NCBI RefSeq assembly: GCF_020423045.1
Contig: NZ_CP081943.1
Coordinates: 5,518,001 to 5,582,000, forward strand
Direction of reading: 5' to 3'
Origin: Pseudomonas sp. MM213
Lineage (GTDB): Bacteria > Pseudomonadota > Gammaproteobacteria > Pseudomonadales > Pseudomonadaceae
DNA: 64,000 bases
The notes under the pieces were generated by a model. That model saw only the letters and a list, made by a program, of their open reading frames with translations. It made no database searches and had not been told where the DNA came from. Position 1 is the first letter of the stretch, and every line of letters begins with the position of its first letter. Made by a program: the position numbers and the translations under genes. This document shows positions 50,254 through 60,281 of the stretch, in pieces.

Positions 50254-51153
50254 ATGTATGAGTTTTTGCTTGCGAAGACGCATTTTGTTGCGTTGAAAAA
50301 ATACTTCGATTTCCTCCGCGCACTTCCCGCCACGCTGGATCAACTGAAAAGCCATTCGGACAACTTGCAGCGTCAGGGACATGTGCCGACGACAGGACCT
50401 GACGCCGAGCGTCTTAAAGTGCTGGCTTCATTCAGTACCGGTTATCTGGAACGGCTTGAGGCTGATATTTCGGCGCTGGGTAAGGTGTGTGATGAGAACT
50501 TGCACTCCATCGAGGTGTTTACCGTGGAGTGCCAAATACTGGCCAAACTGTCGCACAAGCAAGGCCGCTCTTTCAGTATCAGCTCCGTGAACTACAAATT
50601 ATTCAGCCTGTCCCGATCGCAGTGGTGGATCTGGTTTCCTCCCAGTGATGTCGACGGCCTGGCTTTCGAGCTTTCTCTGCGCCTGGGTCGTACCAAGTCT
50701 GCACTGTTGGACTTCAAGGCTGTGCCGCAGGAATTGCACAATGATATCCAGAACGTGTTCGAGCGGTTTTTCCGGTCGTTGACGTTGAAATCCTGTGAGT
50801 GCCACTCGCGCTATTCCCGACTTGAAGCCTGGTACGTGGATGGCGGATCAGGCCTGCCCGGGCTGAGTGGCGCTGCCAGTCCAGGCGATTCTGCACAGGC
50901 GCGTCAGGCGCGGGCGAACGAGCATCTGCGTGAACTGTTCGCGATCAAGACAGAGGCCTGCTCGGCGATTCACAATCTGAGCGACTTCCTCTATGCAATG
51001 CAGCACTTTCTGACGGTAGCTGAGCTTGAATTACGTAACGTCAGGCCGACTATTAAACTCTCGCAATTGAACTGCATTCTGGCGCAGGTCGAGCATGTGC
51101 TGGAAGAGGTCAAGTCGATGGCTGAACAAATGCGGTACTGGTCCCGGGCATAA
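50254..51153 (+). CDS. 299-residue protein of unknown function next to the toxin
   Basis: Not recognised. No signal peptide or membrane helix; mostly helical. Segments: LLAKTHFVALKKYFDFLRAL at the N-terminus, an unusual SRSQWWIWFPPSDVDGL near residue 126, a Gly/Ser/Ala-rich linker near 197-212 (GGSGLPGLSGAASPG), and a final long helix. Lies 116 bases downstream of the toxin in the same direction, so it may be an accessory, targeting or immunity protein (inference from position). Not obviously XaxB-like. Confidence 0.7.
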   Translation: MYEFLLAKTHFVALKKYFDFLRALPATLDQLKSHSDNLQRQGHVPTTGPDAERLKVLASFSTGYLERLEADISALGKVCDENLHSIEVFTVECQILAKLSHKQGRSFSISSVNYKLFSLSRSQWWIWFPPSDVDGLAFELSLRLGRTKSALLDFKAVPQELHNDIQNVFERFFRSLTLKSCECHSRYSRLEAWYVDGGSGLPGLSGAASPGDSAQARQARANEHLRELFAIKTEACSAIHNLSDFLYAMQHFLTVAELELRNVRPTIKLSQLNCILAQVEHVLEEVKSMAEQMRYWSRA

Positions 51154-51156
51154 AAA

Positions 51157-51182
51157 AAGGTCCATGACATGTCATGGACCTT
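51157..51182 (-). terminator. Terminator of speC (possibly bidirectional)
   Basis: AAGGTCCATGAC AT GTCATGGACCTT, a perfect 12-bp stem. On the minus strand it is followed by a run of T (plus-strand A-run 51152-51158), so it mainly ends speC; the plus-strand T-tract is poor. Confidence 0.9.
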
Positions 51183-51203
51183 CTGTTGTTACAGCAAGCG
51201 GTA

Positions 51204-52367
51204 TTACACGTAGAACGACTTCAGCGGCGGGAAGCCATTGAACTCGACGGCGCTGTAGCTGGTAGTGTACGCACCGGTCGACAGCCAGTACAAACGATCA
51301 CCGATCGCCAGGTTCAGCGGCAAACCGTACTTGTAGTTCTCGTACATGATGTCGGCGCTGTCGCAGGTCGGGCCGGCGATAACCACTTCTTCCACTTCAC
51401 CTTTCTTTTCGGTCCAGATCGGGAACTTGATGGCTTCGTCCATGGTTTCGATCAGGCCGGAGAACTTGCCCACATCCGTGTACACCCAGCGCTCGACGGC
51501 GGTGCGGGATTTGCGTGCAACCAATACCACTTCACTGACCAGGATGCCGGCGTTGGCGATCAACGAACGGCCCGGTTCCAGGATGATTTCCGGCAGATCG
51601 TCGCCGAAGTCTTCCTTGAGGAAGCGGATGATTTCTTCAGCGTAGGTTTCCAGGCTGTTGGTGCGGGTAATGTAGTTGGCCGGGAAGCCGCCGCCCATGT
51701 TGATCAGCTTCAGGTGGATGCCGTCTTCTTCTTTCAGACGCTCGAAGATCACTTTGACCTTGGCGATCGCTGCGTCCCAGACGCTGATGTCGCGCTGTTG
51801 CGAACCGACGTGGAACGAGATGCCGTAAGGCACCAGGCCCAGGTCACGGGCAAGGATCAGCAGGTCCATGGCCATGTCGGTCTGGCAGCCGAATTTGCGC
51901 GACAAAGGCCAGTCTGCGGTGGTCGAGCCTTCGGTAAGGATGCGCACGTAGACTTTCGAACCCGGTGCAGCCTTGGCGATGTTGCGCAGGTCGGCTTCGG
52001 AGTCGGTGGCATACAGACGCACGCCCTTCTCGTAGAAGTAGCGGATGTCCTTGGATTTCTTGATGGTGTTGCCGTAGCTGATGCGATCCGGGCCGACGCC
52101 CTGGTTCATCACTTTATCGAGCTCGTAGATCGAGGCGATGTCGAAGTTCGAGCCTTTCTCTTTGAGCAGGTCGATGATTTCGACGGCCGGGTTGGCCTTG
52201 ACGGCGTAGTAGACCTTGGCGAATTCGAAACCGGCGCGCAGGTCGTCATAGGCCTGGCTGATCATCGCGGTGTCGATAACCACGAACGGGGTTTCTTGTT
52301 TGTCGGCGAATGCCTTCATTTTCTGAAAGGTATCGCGCGCGAAATAGTCTTCGACGTTGATCGACAT
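51204..52367 (-). CDS. speC: Ornithine decarboxylase, fold III type
   Basis: PLP enzyme that makes putrescine from ornithine. 387 residues, the alanine-racemase-fold (eukaryotic-like) type used by Pseudomonas, not the long E. coli type. PLP lysine Lys57 in YYAVKANP, catalytic cysteine about 335 in AGPTCDSAD, phosphate-binding GGGFP and EPGRSL. Start ATG 52367 follows AGGAGTTCCCAGC. Some lysine decarboxylase activity cannot be excluded. The 5' leader contains a terminator-like hairpin. Confidence 0.94.
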   Translation of the reverse strand: MSINVEDYFARDTFQKMKAFADKQETPFVVIDTAMISQAYDDLRAGFEFAKVYYAVKANPAVEIIDLLKEKGSNFDIASIYELDKVMNQGVGPDRISYGNTIKKSKDIRYFYEKGVRLYATDSEADLRNIAKAAPGSKVYVRILTEGSTTADWPLSRKFGCQTDMAMDLLILARDLGLVPYGISFHVGSQQRDISVWDAAIAKVKVIFERLKEEDGIHLKLINMGGGFPANYITRTNSLETYAEEIIRFLKEDFGDDLPEIILEPGRSLIANAGILVSEVVLVARKSRTAVERWVYTDVGKFSGLIETMDEAIKFPIWTEKKGEVEEVVIAGPTCDSADIMYENYKYGLPLNLAIGDRLYWLSTGAYTTSYSAVEFNGFPPLKSFYV

Positions 52368-52472
52368 GCTGGGAACTCCTATTGGCAAACTGAAATTATC
52401 AATGGGTGCAAATGAACGTCCTCCGTATCCCCACTTTGGTTCGCCTACTTCCCAAGGCATGTCGCCGAAAGC

Positions 52473-52509
52473 AAAAAGGCCATGGGAAGCGGTGCTTTCC
52501 CTTGGCCTT
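52473..52509 (-). terminator. Attenuator-like hairpin in the speC leader
   Basis: On the minus strand AAGGCCA-A-GGGAA, 8-base loop, TTCCC-A-TGGCCTT, then TTT: a 12-bp stem with one A-A mismatch ending in a U-tract, about 105 bases before the speC start. No gene ends upstream of it, so it is likely to act on the speC transcript itself. Confidence 0.65.
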
Positions 52510-52892
52510 GCTGTCTCGTCGTCAGTACTTGAGCCGGATGGATCGTTTCCAGCATGGACGTTCGGCGCGAACTTTAGGGCGTGAGGGGCTTGAGATCAAC
52601 AAAAAATGTCGCGTTTTTGCACTTGTCTGACGCACGTTGCCGCCAGCTCTCCTTGTACTCGACACAGATGACAGGCCGATGTTCCCGAGGAAATCTGAAG
52701 TGTTAAAAATACCTGCACGTTCGACGCTTATGTCTGCCAACTCAAAGATAACTGCGATGGCGTCAACATCGGCGACGATAGCTGCGAAAAGGTCGGCTGA
52801 GCGATTTTTTGACTGTTTCGGCGGACCTTTTTGGAGGCCGCTTGCCGAGGCAGGTGTTGATATTTTTTTCCGGTCACAGGCTGTGCGTTTTT
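52510..52892. other. Gap upstream of the speC leader
   Basis: 383 bases between the attenuator-like hairpin and a REPIN. Holds the presumed speC promoter. Short open frames exist, including a 72-codon frame on the minus strand (52740-52522) that stops just before the hairpin, but none shows coding character or a ribosome site I would trust. Confidence 0.5.
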
Positions 52893-52982
52893 TGTGGGAG
52901 TGAGCCTGCTCGCGATGGCAATTTCAAATTCAACATCGTCGTTGGCTGACCATGCGCTATCGCGAGCAGGCTCGCTCCCACA
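52893..52982. repeat. REPIN, TGTGGGAG subtype
   Basis: TGTGGGAGTGAGCCTGCTCG faces the inverted TGTGGGAGCGAGCCTGCTCG with a ~35-base loop. Confidence 0.93.
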
Positions 52983-53014
52983 GTTTTTGCATTTTTACCC
53001 AGCGATTCCGGCTG

Positions 53015-54169
53015 TCAGGCGACTGCCTCGGCCGGCGACACGATATTGGTTTTCATGCCCCGTGAGCGTCCTGAGCTCAGATAGGCCGCAATCGATTCCT
53101 GCGTCACCTCACCCAAAAACACCCGCTCCGCATCCATCACCGGCAACCACGAACGGTTGAACTCGTACATCCGCGACAGCAGGATGCGCAAATGCTCGTC
53201 GTACGCCGCCGTGGCATTGAACTCACGCAGGTACTGCGTGCAAGCCCCGGTCTGACGGTGCAGGTCGCGACGTCGTACATAACCGAGCGCCTTGTTCTCA
53301 CCGTCCGTGACCACGACATAACGACGGTCATGTTCATCCATCAACTCCAGGGCTTCAGTCACCGGCGTCTCCGGGCTGACGGACGGTGCGTTGTCCGCCG
53401 CGTCTTCGGCCTTCACCAGCAGCAGACGCTTGAGCGTGCTGTCCTGGCCGACGAAGTTGCTGACAAAGTCGTCCGCCGGGTGCGCCAGCAGCGTGTCCGG
53501 GTGATCGATCTGCAACAGCTTGCCGGCGCGGAAGATTGCAATCTTGTCGCCGAGCTTGATCGCTTCGTCGATGTCGTGGCTGACCATGATCACGGTCTTG
53601 TTCAGCGCCCGTTGCATCTCGAAGAACTCGTTCTGGATCATCTCGCGGTTGATCGGGTCGACCGCGCCGAACGGTTCATCCATCAACAGCAACGGTGCAT
53701 CCGCCGCCAGTGCGCGAATCACGCCGATCCGTTGCTGCTGACCACCGGACAACTCTCGCGGATAACGATTCAAATATTGCTTGGGTTCAAGCTTGATCAT
53801 GCTCATCAACTCGCGGGCGCGGTCGTGGCACTTCTGTTTGTCCCAGCCCAGCAGGCGCGGAACGATGGTGATGTTTTCTTCGATGGTCATGTTCGGGAAC
53901 AGGCCGATCTGCTGGATCACGTAACCGATGTTGCGACGCAGGGTCACTTCGTCGAGGTCGGTGGTGTCTTCGCCGTTGATCAGGATCTTGCCCGAGGTCG
54001 GCTTGATCAGGCGGTTGATCATCTTCAGCGTGGTGCTTTTGCCGCAGCCCGATGGCCCGAGGAACACACAGATTTCGCCTTCATTGACGGTCAGGCTGAC
54101 CGAGTCCACGGCTTTCACATCTTTGCCGTTGCTTTGGAAAGTCTTGCTGAGGTTTTGAAGTTCGATCAT
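53015..54169 (-). CDS. Osmoprotectant ABC transporter ATPase with CBS domains
   Basis: 384 residues. ABC ATPase domain with Walker A GPSGCGKST (about residue 36), signature LSGGQQQR, Walker B LLLMDEP, then two C-terminal CBS domains (about 250-370) as in OpuCA/ProV-type quaternary-amine importers, where CBS domains sense ionic strength. Start ATG 54169 overlaps the stop of the preceding permease (ATGA). Likely substrates are glycine betaine, choline or carnitine; not decidable from sequence. Confidence 0.94.
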   Translation of the reverse strand: MIELQNLSKTFQSNGKDVKAVDSVSLTVNEGEICVFLGPSGCGKSTTLKMINRLIKPTSGKILINGEDTTDLDEVTLRRNIGYVIQQIGLFPNMTIEENITIVPRLLGWDKQKCHDRARELMSMIKLEPKQYLNRYPRELSGGQQQRIGVIRALAADAPLLLMDEPFGAVDPINREMIQNEFFEMQRALNKTVIMVSHDIDEAIKLGDKIAIFRAGKLLQIDHPDTLLAHPADDFVSNFVGQDSTLKRLLLVKAEDAADNAPSVSPETPVTEALELMDEHDRRYVVVTDGENKALGYVRRRDLHRQTGACTQYLREFNATAAYDEHLRILLSRMYEFNRSWLPVMDAERVFLGEVTQESIAAYLSSGRSRGMKTNIVSPAEAVA

Positions 54170-54819
54170 TTGAGCAGTCCTTTTGGAGTCAGCGTGCGTT
54201 GCAGCCATTGCAGAAGCAGGTCGGCGAAGATGGCCAGCAGGCTGACCAGCACGGCGCCGACGATCAGCATCGACATGTCGCTGCGGCTGATGGAAGCGAG
54301 AATGAGGACACCGAGGCCACCGGCGCCGATGGTCGCGGCGATGGTCATGACACCGATGTTCATGACCACGGCGGTGCGCACGCCGGCGAGGATCACCGGC
54401 ACGGCAATCGGCAGTTCGACCATGCGCAGGCGCTGGCCGAAGGTCATGCCGATGCCGCGTGCGGCTTCGCGAATGCCCGGTTCGACGCCAGTCAGGGCGA
54501 GGTAGGTGTTACGCATGATCGGCAGCAACGAGTACAGAAACACTGCCGTGATCGCAGGCATCGGGCCCAGGCCCTGGCCGAATTTGGAGTAGAACGGCAG
54601 CAGCAGGCCGAACAGTGCAATCGAGGGCACGGTCAGCAGCACCGTGGCGCTGGCTTGCAAGGGGCCGGCGAGCGTCGGGAAACGTGTCATCAGAATGCCC
54701 AGCGGCACGCCGACCAGAATCGCCAGGGTCACGGCGATGCCGACCAAGGTGATGTGTTGCCAGGTCAGGTGCAGCACCAGCGGCCAGTCGAGATGGGAAA
54801 AGGCGTTGAGAAATTCCAT
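54166..54819 (-). CDS. Osmoprotectant ABC transporter permease (217 aa)
   Basis: OpuCB/YehW-type inner-membrane permease with about six helices and the EAA loop REAARGIGMTFGQRLRMVELP (positions near 137-157). Third gene of the four-gene unit read on the minus strand; 12 bases after the binding protein and overlapping the ATPase gene by four bases. Confidence 0.94.
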   Translation of the reverse strand: MEFLNAFSHLDWPLVLHLTWQHITLVGIAVTLAILVGVPLGILMTRFPTLAGPLQASATVLLTVPSIALFGLLLPFYSKFGQGLGPMPAITAVFLYSLLPIMRNTYLALTGVEPGIREAARGIGMTFGQRLRMVELPIAVPVILAGVRTAVVMNIGVMTIAATIGAGGLGVLILASISRSDMSMLIVGAVLVSLLAIFADLLLQWLQRTLTPKGLLK

Positions 54820-54831
54820 GACTTTTCCTCC

Positions 54832-55725
54832 TTAGTTGATGGGGTGCTGGCGCAGGAAATCGGCAGCAACGGATGAAGGGCTTTCGTGATCGACATCGAC
54901 CCGCGCGTTGAGCTGGCGCATGGTTTCGTCATCGAACAGCTCGGCCAGCGGTTTGATCTCTTGCGCCAGTTGCGGGTGGGCATCGAGGTAAACCTGACGC
55001 ACCACCGGCGCGGCGGTGTAGTCCGGGAAGTAGTGCTTGTCGTCTTCAAGCAGTTTCAACTTGAAGGCGTTCAAGCGACCGTCGGTGGTGTAGACCAGAC
55101 CGGCAAACACCTGGCCATTGCGCAGGGCGGTGTAGACCAGGCCTGCATCCATCTGGCGAATGTTTTTACGCGTCAGGTTCATGCTGTAGAGGTCGACCAT
55201 GCCGTCCAGACCGTCGGAGCGGTTGGCGAACTCGGTGTCCAGCGCGACCAGGTGATTAGTCTTCGCCTCAGCCTGCATCACCGTGTTCAGCTCGCTGATG
55301 GTGTTGATCTGCGGGTAGGCCTTCGCGGTTTTTTCCGGCAGGGCCAGGGCGTAGGTGTTGCTGAACTTCGACGGGGTCAGCCAGACGAGGCCTTTTTTCG
55401 CGTCGAGTTCTTTCACCTTGGCGTAGGACTGAGCGCTGTCGAGTTTTTCGGTGACGTGGTTGTAGGCCACCAGCGACACGCCGGTGTATTCCCACATCAG
55501 GTCCAGTTGGCCACTTTCGTGGGCGCTGCGAGCGAGGTTGCTGCCCAGACCGCCAGTCACCTGGGTGTCGTAACCCTTGGTGCGCAGGTACTGGGAGGTG
55601 ATTTCCGCGAGCAGGGTTTGTTCGGTGAACACCCGGGCGCCGATGCGGATCACCGGTTTTTCAGCGGCTTGGGCAAATCCTGCGAGCAGCAGGACGCAGC
55701 CTAAGAATAAGCATGTTCTTTTCAT
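54832..55725 (-). CDS. Osmoprotectant ABC transporter binding protein
   Basis: 297 residues with signal peptide MKRTCLFLGCVLLLAGFAQA; type II periplasmic binding protein of the OpuAC/OsmF family (IRIGARVFTEQTLLAEITSQ after the signal, MWEYTGVSL, NFAR-like TEFANRSDGL). Binds the quaternary amine in the periplasm. Sits between the two permease genes. Cys5 does not form a lipobox, so it is probably soluble. Confidence 0.94.
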   Translation of the reverse strand: MKRTCLFLGCVLLLAGFAQAAEKPVIRIGARVFTEQTLLAEITSQYLRTKGYDTQVTGGLGSNLARSAHESGQLDLMWEYTGVSLVAYNHVTEKLDSAQSYAKVKELDAKKGLVWLTPSKFSNTYALALPEKTAKAYPQINTISELNTVMQAEAKTNHLVALDTEFANRSDGLDGMVDLYSMNLTRKNIRQMDAGLVYTALRNGQVFAGLVYTTDGRLNAFKLKLLEDDKHYFPDYTAAPVVRQVYLDAHPQLAQEIKPLAELFDDETMRQLNARVDVDHESPSSVAADFLRQHPIN

Positions 55726-55745
55726 GAGATTTCCTTTGCCGAGGC

Positions 55746-56462
55746 TTAAGACGGGCGCAGACCGCGTTCGAGCCAGAGGCGGCTGGCGAGTGTCACCAGG
55801 CCGTCGAGCAGCAAGGCCAGCAGGGCGGTGCAGGCCGCGCCGAGCAGCAGTTGCGGCTGATTGTTCAGGGCGATGCCGGGGAAAATCAGGCTGCCCAGAC
55901 TATTGGCGCCAATCAGGAACGCCAGCGGTGCAGTACCGACGTTGATCGCCAGCGCCACACGCACGCCGCCGATGATGATCGGCACGGCGTTCGGCAGTTC
56001 GACCCGCCACAGCACTTGAGTCGGCGTCATGCCGATACCGACGGCCGCTTCCTTGAGGGAACCCTGAACATTTTTCAGGCCTTCATAGGTGTTGCGCACG
56101 ATCGGCAACAGCGAGGCGAGGAACAGGGCGAAGATCGCGGGGCCGCTGCCGATGCCCAGAATCCCCAGGGCAATGGCCAGTACGGCGAGAGGCGGCACGG
56201 TGTTGCCGATGTTGAAGAGCTGCATGAAGCGTTCGGCGCGTCCCACCATGGTCGGACGGCTGAGGAAGATACCGGCGGGTATGCCCACAACAAGGGCGGC
56301 CAGCATGGAGGCGAGGACGAGAATCAGATGAGCTTGCAGGTAAAACAACAAATCGTCGCGGTACTGTTCGATCGTGTTGATGCCAATCCAGTGGACCAGC
56401 AGGGCCAGAAGGGCGACGACAACCGCACCTCCTGTCAGCCCTTTGCCATAGCGAATAGCCAC
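55746..56462 (-). CDS. Osmoprotectant ABC transporter permease (238 aa)
   Basis: First gene of the operon. GTG 56462 is chosen as start: AAGGAG lies 7 bases upstream and the frame beyond (to 56669) has no coding character. Six membrane helices; EAA loop LKEAAVGIGMTPTQVLWRVE near residues 155-174. Pairs with the 217-residue permease as a heterodimer, as in OpuCB-OpuCD. Confidence 0.92.
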   Translation of the reverse strand: MAIRYGKGLTGGAVVVALLALLVHWIGINTIEQYRDDLLFYLQAHLILVLASMLAALVVGIPAGIFLSRPTMVGRAERFMQLFNIGNTVPPLAVLAIALGILGIGSGPAIFALFLASLLPIVRNTYEGLKNVQGSLKEAAVGIGMTPTQVLWRVELPNAVPIIIGGVRVALAINVGTAPLAFLIGANSLGSLIFPGIALNNQPQLLLGAACTALLALLLDGLVTLASRLWLERGLRPS

Positions 56463-56749
56463 AGGCGGACTCCTTTTTTCTTTGTCGGCGAACGCAGCTT
56501 CGTGTGGCAATGCCAGTCCTGGCTGCCGAAGTAAGCGTTCGCGAGAAGCAGCGCGTTCTATGCCCGCGAAGGGACATGAATCGAGCCATAAGCGCAGCCT
56601 CGTCAGGCTAACTTGCTGATTTTTCAGCCCCTGGGACGAGTGCCGTAACAGGGGAGTGGACGCCTCCACCTTTTAAAAGGTTCCATAATTAGCAGCAGAT
56701 AGCCACCCTTGATGCCGACGGGTACCTGCCCGATGCCATAACACCCACC
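56463..56749. other. Upstream region of the osmoprotectant operon
   Basis: About 290 bases with the presumed operon promoter; no operator or RNA gene recognised. Confidence 0.4.
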
Positions 56750-56836
56750 TGTAGGAGCCGGCTTGCTGGCGATGGAATCACCTCGGTGTATCTGACAGGC
56801 CGAGGTGCGGCCATCGCCAGCAAGCCGGCTCCTACA
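56750..56836. repeat. REPIN, GTAGGAGCCGGC subtype
   Basis: Perfect inverted pair of TGTAGGAGCCGGCTTGCTGG units, both followed by CGATGG, with an additional inner stem (CACCTCGG/CCGAGGTG). Confidence 0.95.
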
Positions 56837-56938
56837 GGTTGCATTTTTGCTGCTCCTCACCGGGCGGGCGGTGGTCCGTGGCGGTCGGTTTGCGCTATAC
56901 TCGCCGCCCTTTTTTGAATCACCGCCAGGCGATTTCCC

Positions 56939-58522
<1,584 letters not shown>

Positions 58523-58540
58523 GCGCTGAGCTGCAAAACC

Positions 58541-58575
58541 AAAAGCCCCGGTAGCGAAAGCACCGGGGTTTTTTA
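58541..58575 (+). terminator. Intrinsic terminator after prfC
   Basis: AGCCCCGGT - loop AGCGAAAGC - ACCGGGGTT followed by T-run, 20 bases after the prfC stop. Confidence 0.94.
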
Positions 58576-58596
58576 ATGCCCGACACAAATCCCCCC

Positions 58597-58696
58597 TGTA
58601 GGAGCCAGCTTGCTGGCGATGGACCAGAGAACGCCGCGTTAATCCTGACAGCACGCGTTATCGTTAACGACCATCGCCAGCAAGCTGGCTCCTACA
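58597..58696. repeat. REPIN, GTAGGAGCCAGC subtype
   Basis: Inverted pair of TGTAGGAGCCAGCTTGCTGG units plus CGATGG, with an inner imperfect palindrome around AACGCCGCGTTAA / GCACGCGTTATCG. Confidence 0.93.
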
Positions 58697-58872
58697 GAAA
58701 AGCATCGTGTTAGCGGGTTTGGTTATAGGCCATATTCACAACCAATCTCTAAAGCCATCGCATTCCGTCTCTTCGTTAGCGTCCTATCTGGAGAACCCGG
58801 CTGATCGGAACTAGATTTCAAAGAGCGCCAGACAGGTACAGATGTTTCACCTGCAAAAGGATGGAATCGACT

Positions 58873-59118
58873 ATGAACAGGTTGCTACGCGTTGTGCTGC
58901 TGTTGAAGGTTTTGCTGATGCTGGCCCTCGGCAGTTCGGCGGTCTGGGCCGAGTGTGAGGATCACGAAAGCCAGGCGTCGAGTGGGCAGGTGACGCACAC
59001 CGGCATGATGATCGCCAAGTCCGAATCAGAGCCCGGTGATCAGGGGCAGGGCGGCAGTGCGGACGATGATGATACGACCACCGACGAGCCGGACAGTGAT
59101 GAGGAAGAAGGGGCCTGA
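58873..59118 (+). CDS. Small secreted protein with acidic tail
   Basis: 81 residues. Signal peptide MNRLLRVVLLLKVLLMLALG with cleavage near VWA; the mature ~55 residues are very acidic, ending DDDDTTTDEPDSDEEEGA. No lipobox or known domain. ATG 58873 is preferred to the ATG at 58861, which overlaps the AAAGGATGG ribosome site. Followed by a terminator-like hairpin, so it is probably its own transcript. Could bind divalent cations or cationic partners (inference only). Confidence 0.75.
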   Translation: MNRLLRVVLLLKVLLMLALGSSAVWAECEDHESQASSGQVTHTGMMIAKSESEPGDQGQGGSADDDDTTTDEPDSDEEEGA

Positions 59119-59132
59119 GTAGCAGGCAAAAT

Positions 59133-59181
59133 AAAACCCCTTCGACCCGATTGACGCGCAATCGAAGCAGAAGAGGTTTTT
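59133..59181 (+). terminator. Terminator-like structure after the acidic protein
   Basis: Outer stem AAAACC-C-CTTC / GAAG-A-GGTTTT encloses inner stem CGATTG / CAATCG. Ends in TTTTT. The A-run on the other side also allows activity on the minus strand. Confidence 0.75.
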
Positions 59182-59200
59182 GAACAGAACACCTATCCCT

Positions 59201-59283
59201 TGTAGGAGCGAGCCTGCTCGCGATGGAGTATCAGTAACAGCCGTGTTGGCTGACACTCCATCGAGAGCAGGCTCGCTCCTACA
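59201..59283. repeat. REPIN, GTAGGAGCGAGCC subtype
   Basis: TGTAGGAGCGAGCCTGCTCG and its inverted copy (one change, CGAGAG) with short loop. Confidence 0.93.
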
Positions 59284-59300
59284 GGTTTTTCAGCCCGCTG

Positions 59301-60281
59301 TTACGCCGCGCCGTCGAGGAATTGCTCGGCGTAGTGGCAAGCTACCTGCCGATTATCCAGAGGGCGCAGGGCTGGCTCTTCGGTTTTGCAACGGTCGGTC
59401 GCGTACGGGCAACGCTTGTGGAAAGCGCAGCCCGACGGCGGGTTCAACGGGTTGGGCAACTCGCCGACGATCTTGATCTTCGGCTTGTTCGGGTCCGGGT
59501 GAATGGTCGGTGTGGCCGACAGCAACGCCTGGGTGTACGGGTGCAGCGGACGCTCGTAGATGTCGTTCTTCGGGCCCATTTCCACCGGGCGACCGAGGTA
59601 CATCACCATCACGTCATCGGCAACGTGTTGCACCACGGCCAGGTTGTGCGAGATGAACACGTAGGCGGTGTTGAACTCTTGCTGCAGGTCCATGAACAGG
59701 TTCAGCACCTGCGCCTGGATCGACACGTCCAGCGCCGAGGTCGGTTCGTCCGCGACCAGCACTTTAGGCTGCAGCATCATGGCGCGGGCGAGTGCGATCC
59801 GCTGGCGCTGACCGCCGGAGAACATGTGCGGATAGCGCTGGTAATGCTCAGGGCGCAAACCCACCTGCTTCATCATCGCCTGCACTTTCTCGCGACGCTC
59901 GGCTGCGCTGAGGCTGGTGTTGATCAGCAGCGGCTCGGCGAGTTGATCACCGACTTTCTGCCGAGGGTTCAACGAGGCGTACGGGCTCTGGAACACCATC
60001 TGCACGTCTTTGCGCAGTTGTTTGCGTTGAGCCTTGTCAGCCCCGGCGACTTCCTGCCCGGCGATTTTCAAGGAGCCGGAAGACGGCTCTTCGATCAGCG
60101 TCAGGGCGCGGGCCAGGGTGGATTTGCCGCAACCGGATTCGCCCACGACAGCGAGGGTCTTGCCGGCTTCCAGTTCGAACGACACACCATTCAGGGCGCG
60201 TACGGTCGCATGGCCCTTGAACAGGCCGCGGGACACTTCGTAGTGACGGGTGAGGTCGCGGGCGGTAAGTACGACGGCCAT
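59301..60281 (-). CDS. dppF: Dipeptide ABC transporter ATPase DppF
   Basis: 326 residues. Walker A GESGCGKST, signature FSGGQRQRIALARAM, Walker B VLVADEPTSALD, and the C-terminal oligopeptide-transporter extension with the cysteine cluster GCAFHKRCPYATDRC, which in relatives holds a [4Fe-4S] cluster. Start overlaps the dppD stop by one base (TAATG). Last gene of the dpp operon. Confidence 0.95.
   Translation of the reverse strand: MAVVLTARDLTRHYEVSRGLFKGHATVRALNGVSFELEAGKTLAVVGESGCGKSTLARALTLIEEPSSGSLKIAGQEVAGADKAQRKQLRKDVQMVFQSPYASLNPRQKVGDQLAEPLLINTSLSAAERREKVQAMMKQVGLRPEHYQRYPHMFSGGQRQRIALARAMMLQPKVLVADEPTSALDVSIQAQVLNLFMDLQQEFNTAYVFISHNLAVVQHVADDVMVMYLGRPVEMGPKNDIYERPLHPYTQALLSATPTIHPDPNKPKIKIVGELPNPLNPPSGCAFHKRCPYATDRCKTEEPALRPLDNRQVACHYAEQFLDGAA

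Noticed and set aside
50254..51153. 299-residue gene as the XaxB subunit
   Set aside because: It lacks the long coiled coils and hydrophobic hairpin expected of XaxB, and a better candidate region is the second half of the upstream gene. Not fully excluded.
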